DNA from: Prorocentrum cordatum
Lineage: Eukaryota > Sar > Dinophyceae > Prorocentrales > Prorocentraceae
Length of the DNA stretch: 64,000 bases
Assembly: GCA_963575745.1 (NCBI GenBank)
Contig: CAUYUJ010004582.1
Coordinates: 1 to 64,000, forward strand
Direction of reading: 5' to 3'
Made by a program: the position numbers and the translations under genes. The notes beneath the pieces were generated by a model. That model ran no database searches. It was not told where the DNA came from and saw nothing but the letters and a program-made list of their open reading frames with translations. Shown here piece after piece: positions 61,029 through 64,000 of the stretch (the first letter of the stretch is position 1; each line of letters opens with the position of its first letter).

Positions 61029-63981
61029 GATGCTCACGTGAGGGGTCTCGTATGTGCACTCAATGTGCAGGGCAAATGGGCCGACGAGACTCAAATGCAA
61101 GCCAACCTAGATTTGCTCGAGCTGAAGTGCTGGGGCTTAATTTGTATCTTAGAGGCGGATTTCAAGGGCTGTCTTCAAAACGATGGGCTACTACGCCCTG
61201 TTTTCAATGGCCACGCTTACTACCGCCATCACTCTGGCCCTGGGTGTAGGGCCATGGGCGTGCTTGTGCACAAATCTCTGAGAAAACGTGTGAAAGACAT
61301 TGTCTGCGATTGGAGATCTATCCGTGTTGATCTTCGTCCCGACTGTCTCGATGGATGCCACCATCATGCCAGATCCTTTCTCTTCTCTCATCTTGCCCAC
61401 GATTTTTTCCATGATTCTCTAAACTGTGCCATCCAACTCGGTCGATCCCGCCCCGTGGGGTCTACTCTTTCTTGGTTGGGGGACATGAATGCCGATCAAG
61501 GTAACGGAGATCCGAAATTCCGATCGTTCTGTGAAGCTTGTTCATGCCTCGATCTCCGTTGGTGCCCTCTCAGGTTCCAAGAGACCTCCATGCAATTCAC
61601 TAGGAAGCCTGATGGTGAGCAGGCGCTCTCTCAAGCCAACAGCACGATCGATCACATAGCTCTCGCCAGGAGTGATCTCACTTTTGATTGTTTCGCCCGC
61701 TGGGCGGGCGTCCCAGGGGACCATGCCCTTGTTGGCTGTGATGTGCTGGCCTTTCACCAGCAGGTGCGTAAGAGAAGACCTCTCTTGTGGACTCCTACAA
61801 ACATTTTGGAGGTTAGGAAGATCGCCCAGGGTCTGTTTCCCGAATCAGCGGAACTTATTCGTCTAAATGACGAAGAACAGCCCGATTCATGTGCGGTCAG
61901 GTATCATGACCCAAGGGACCTCACCCTCTCCTTTGATTTCTGGGAAAACATGTTGGGCCAGGTTTATGAAGCGACTCAGGCTCTCCCAAGGAGTTTTAGG
62001 AGATTTGCCGAAGAGCCATTTTGGGTCAAGAGTCTCAGGACACGGTTCAACTCCGAACTTAATGAAGCCACGAGGGTCTCCTTGGGTCAGCTCTTCTTGA
62101 AAGCTCTCAAGATAACTAAACTTCAACGCGATTTGGCTCAGGTTGCGCTCAACGCCTCTCAAGGAAAACGGGTCTGGGCCTCCCGCAAGACCCTCCTACC
62201 TATATTGGGTTTCTGTGTAGATCAAGTCAAGATTTTTGAAGTGGACCGCTGTATCACACTGGTGGCTGAAGAATACAGCGAGAGGTGGGGACTCTCAGAA
62301 TCGGAGCGGCAAGAGGACATCGCCTGGCTTCGCTCTTTGGGTTTCTTCAACTTCTACAACGACTCCATCATCCCTTCCCTGCTGGAAGACGCGCTGGACA
62401 ACATCAAGGCACCCCGTAAGATCGACGCAGAGTTCGCCTGTACGGCGGTAGTAAAAGCCTCGGGATGGTCCCAAAGGCTCACGGGGTGTATACAGGCCTG
62501 CTTAGGCGATCCCGAATTTTGGAACGATGTCACATTCGGGGGCCACTTGGGTAACAAGATCAAGGGTTTTGGAACCCCTTCTCAAACCAGAGTTGTCATT
62601 CCTCAGCCAGCAATTGCCAAGATTGGGCACGCATATGTGGCAAGGGCCATTCTGCCAGTTTTGGATTCATACACTGATTCTAAAGGTCTCAAAGGTCTTA
62701 TTTTTGGGCTCAGCAAAGGTGGACAACTACAGGAACTTCATACCAGTGTCTATCACATTTTAGAATACGGCCGAGATCATTTTAACAAAGGAATGGTTGG
62801 GATTACTGACATCAAAGCTCACCACGATCAGATTCGTTATGGATTAGTCCTGCGGAGTCTACTGGGACGGGGGGTCCCTCTTTTCTTAGCAGTGGGCTGC
62901 ATCAGATTGCATAGGAACCCTCGAGTCTCCATCTCCCTTTTGGGCTCAAACACTGGGATTATCCAGAGAGACCGTGGGTTGAATGCGGGGAGCTGGGACT
63001 GCATGCATACTGGCGCGCGTTTCCGTAGAAGATTGCTTCGCCTCCACCCTGGAGAAAATTACCCATTCTTCTTTGGGAATTTCTATCCGTTGTGAGCAGT
63101 TGGGCTTCGATTTCAGGATTGCCCTTCTCAGCTGGTCAGATAATATCTTCGTGGTGGCGTCCTCGGAACAAGACCTTGCAACTCTGACTGCACTGGTAGA
63201 GTCGGAGCTCTGGAATGAACATCGGCTCAAACTCAAAGACGATCGGGAAATCCTTCCGGCCTACCCCTATTTCTTTCAAGGATACAATTGGTCCGATCCC
63301 TTTGGGAAAACTTGGTCTGTTGTACCGGAGGCTAAGGTGCTGGGTCCGATTCTCTCTGCCACTGGATCCTGTCACGAAGATGTCAAGCAGGGTATTTCAC
63401 AGATCAACAAAGCCTTTTGGGCTAACAGTAGGTTCTTGATCAACGAGCAGATCCCCATGTCTAAACGTCTCTCAAAACTTAACTGTATGGCGGGGGGGAT
63501 TATCCGCTCCAGAGGTGCTGCCTGGGTCCCTTGTAAGACGACGGCGGATTTGATTACCAAGGCTCAAAATCAATGTATCAGGATCATGTTGAAACTCAAA
63601 AGGCTCCCGGGGGAATCTCCCGAACAGTTTAGTTTACGCAGAAATCGCAAAACCAAGGGATACAAAGATGTTTCATGGGCTATTTTCCATTTGGATTCAG
63701 CTATTAGTTGGGTTTCACACATGCAAAGACATCCAGAAGATTTTTCGTCGAGGCTGTTTCAATATTGCAAGCATTGGGTTATTCAGAATCGCTCCTTTGA
63801 CAACTTTGGGGGCAGCCGTACCCACTCACGCTCGCATAGGGGATATGTTTTCAGGTATGACAAGGATGCCTGGACCACCTTATTCTCTCCTCAGGGCTCC
63901 CGGGACAAAAAGTTTCGTTTGGGTCTTGCTCAAGAAATGCTTGATTGGGTTCGGCAACCGCTTCACCTTCGCCTTCAGTAG
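61029..63981 (+). pseudogene. LINE copy 2 ORF2: APE endonuclease + reverse transcriptase, one frameshift
   Basis: The frame opens right after the ORF1 TGA, and the endonuclease fold starts at once (GLVCALNVQGKWADETQ), before any ATG (first at 61095). Endonuclease motifs are ICILEADF, GDMNADQGN, STIDHIAL and PGDHALVGCDVL. RT motif A is ITDIKAHHDQIR. An extra A near 62983 (GGTTGAATGCGG against GGTTGATGCAAGG in copy 1) disrupts motif B. The frame then resumes and holds LLSWSDNIFVVA (63124-63159). Stop TAG 63979. The region after motif C is long and contains no obvious Cys-rich C-terminal motif. One base change would separate this from a full-length protein, so the copy is young. Confidence 0.85.
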
Positions 63982-64000
63982 CCATTGGCTTTGTCTGGCG
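63945..64000 (+). CDS. LINE copy 2 ORF3, start only
   Basis: The beginning of the ORF3 frame (LGSATASPSPSVAIG) overlaps the end of ORF2 exactly as in copy 1 and continues to the window edge. Confidence 0.45.
   Translation, partial: MGSATASPSPSVAIGFVW

Larger units (their letters stand above)
59666..64000 (+). mobile_element. LINE copy 2 (5'-complete, 3' end outside window)
   Basis: Contains a 5' leader with spliced-leader-like relics, ORF1, ORF2 and the first bases of ORF3, then the window ends. It is close to copy 1 over the shared 2.7 kb, with mostly synonymous-looking substitutions. One extra A near 62983 breaks ORF2. Its start lies next to the 14 bp sequence belonging to the tandem unit, so both LINE copies appear to occupy the same target position. 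Confidence 0.8.

Overview
The window looks like dinoflagellate nuclear DNA. It is very GC-rich and repeat-dense, has no recognisable compact host gene cluster, and carries tyrosine-recombinase retrotransposons and a LINE. Next to the 5' end of one LINE copy are two copies of the 3' end of the dinoflagellate trans-spliced leader (TTTGGCTCAAG type). Short GC...AG intron-like inserts flanked by CAG|GC repeats also fit a dinoflagellate. This assignment is inferred from sequence features only.

Backbone: bases 1-52339 are a head-to-tail array of a ~7.4 kb unit. U0 is 1-6289 and its start lies outside the window. U1 is 15401-22786. U2 is 22787-30089 plus 47259-47360. U3 is 47361-52339 and is cut short. 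The units are close copies with many single-base indels, mostly in homopolymer runs, so no long reading frame survives in all of them. A few protein-like ORFs recur, but I regard the unit as mainly non-coding. U1 carries a ~275 bp internal inversion and U0 an A-rich insert.

Two families of tyrosine-recombinase (YR) retrotransposons interrupt the array. Both have split direct repeats (A1-body-B1-A2-B2) and both integrated beside a TG with no target-site duplication. Element YR-B (6290-15400) has the order gag, RT-RNase H, YR. A same-family nested pair, YR-A outer (30090-31747 + 40331-47258) and YR-A inner (31748-40330), has the order YR, gag, RT-RNase H. The inner copy landed a few codons after the catalytic Tyr codon of the outer YR gene. 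The inner copy keeps an intact YR catalytic domain but has broken gag and pol. The outer copy keeps intact gag and pol but has a split YR. The YR-A genes contain a set of ~54-64 nt intron-like inserts that resemble introners.

From 52340 the base composition drops to near-balanced and two copies of one LINE follow. Copy 1 (52340-59651) is 5'-truncated inside the endonuclease-RT ORF. It has several extra downstream ORFs and a (TCA)n tail, and a 14 bp direct repeat lies on both sides of it. Copy 2 (59666-64000) keeps its 5' end, with spliced-leader-like relics, ORF1 (coiled coil) and ORF2 (APE endonuclease + RT), and runs off the window. The RT catalytic box is Trp-Ser-Asp-Asn in both copies instead of the usual YxDD.
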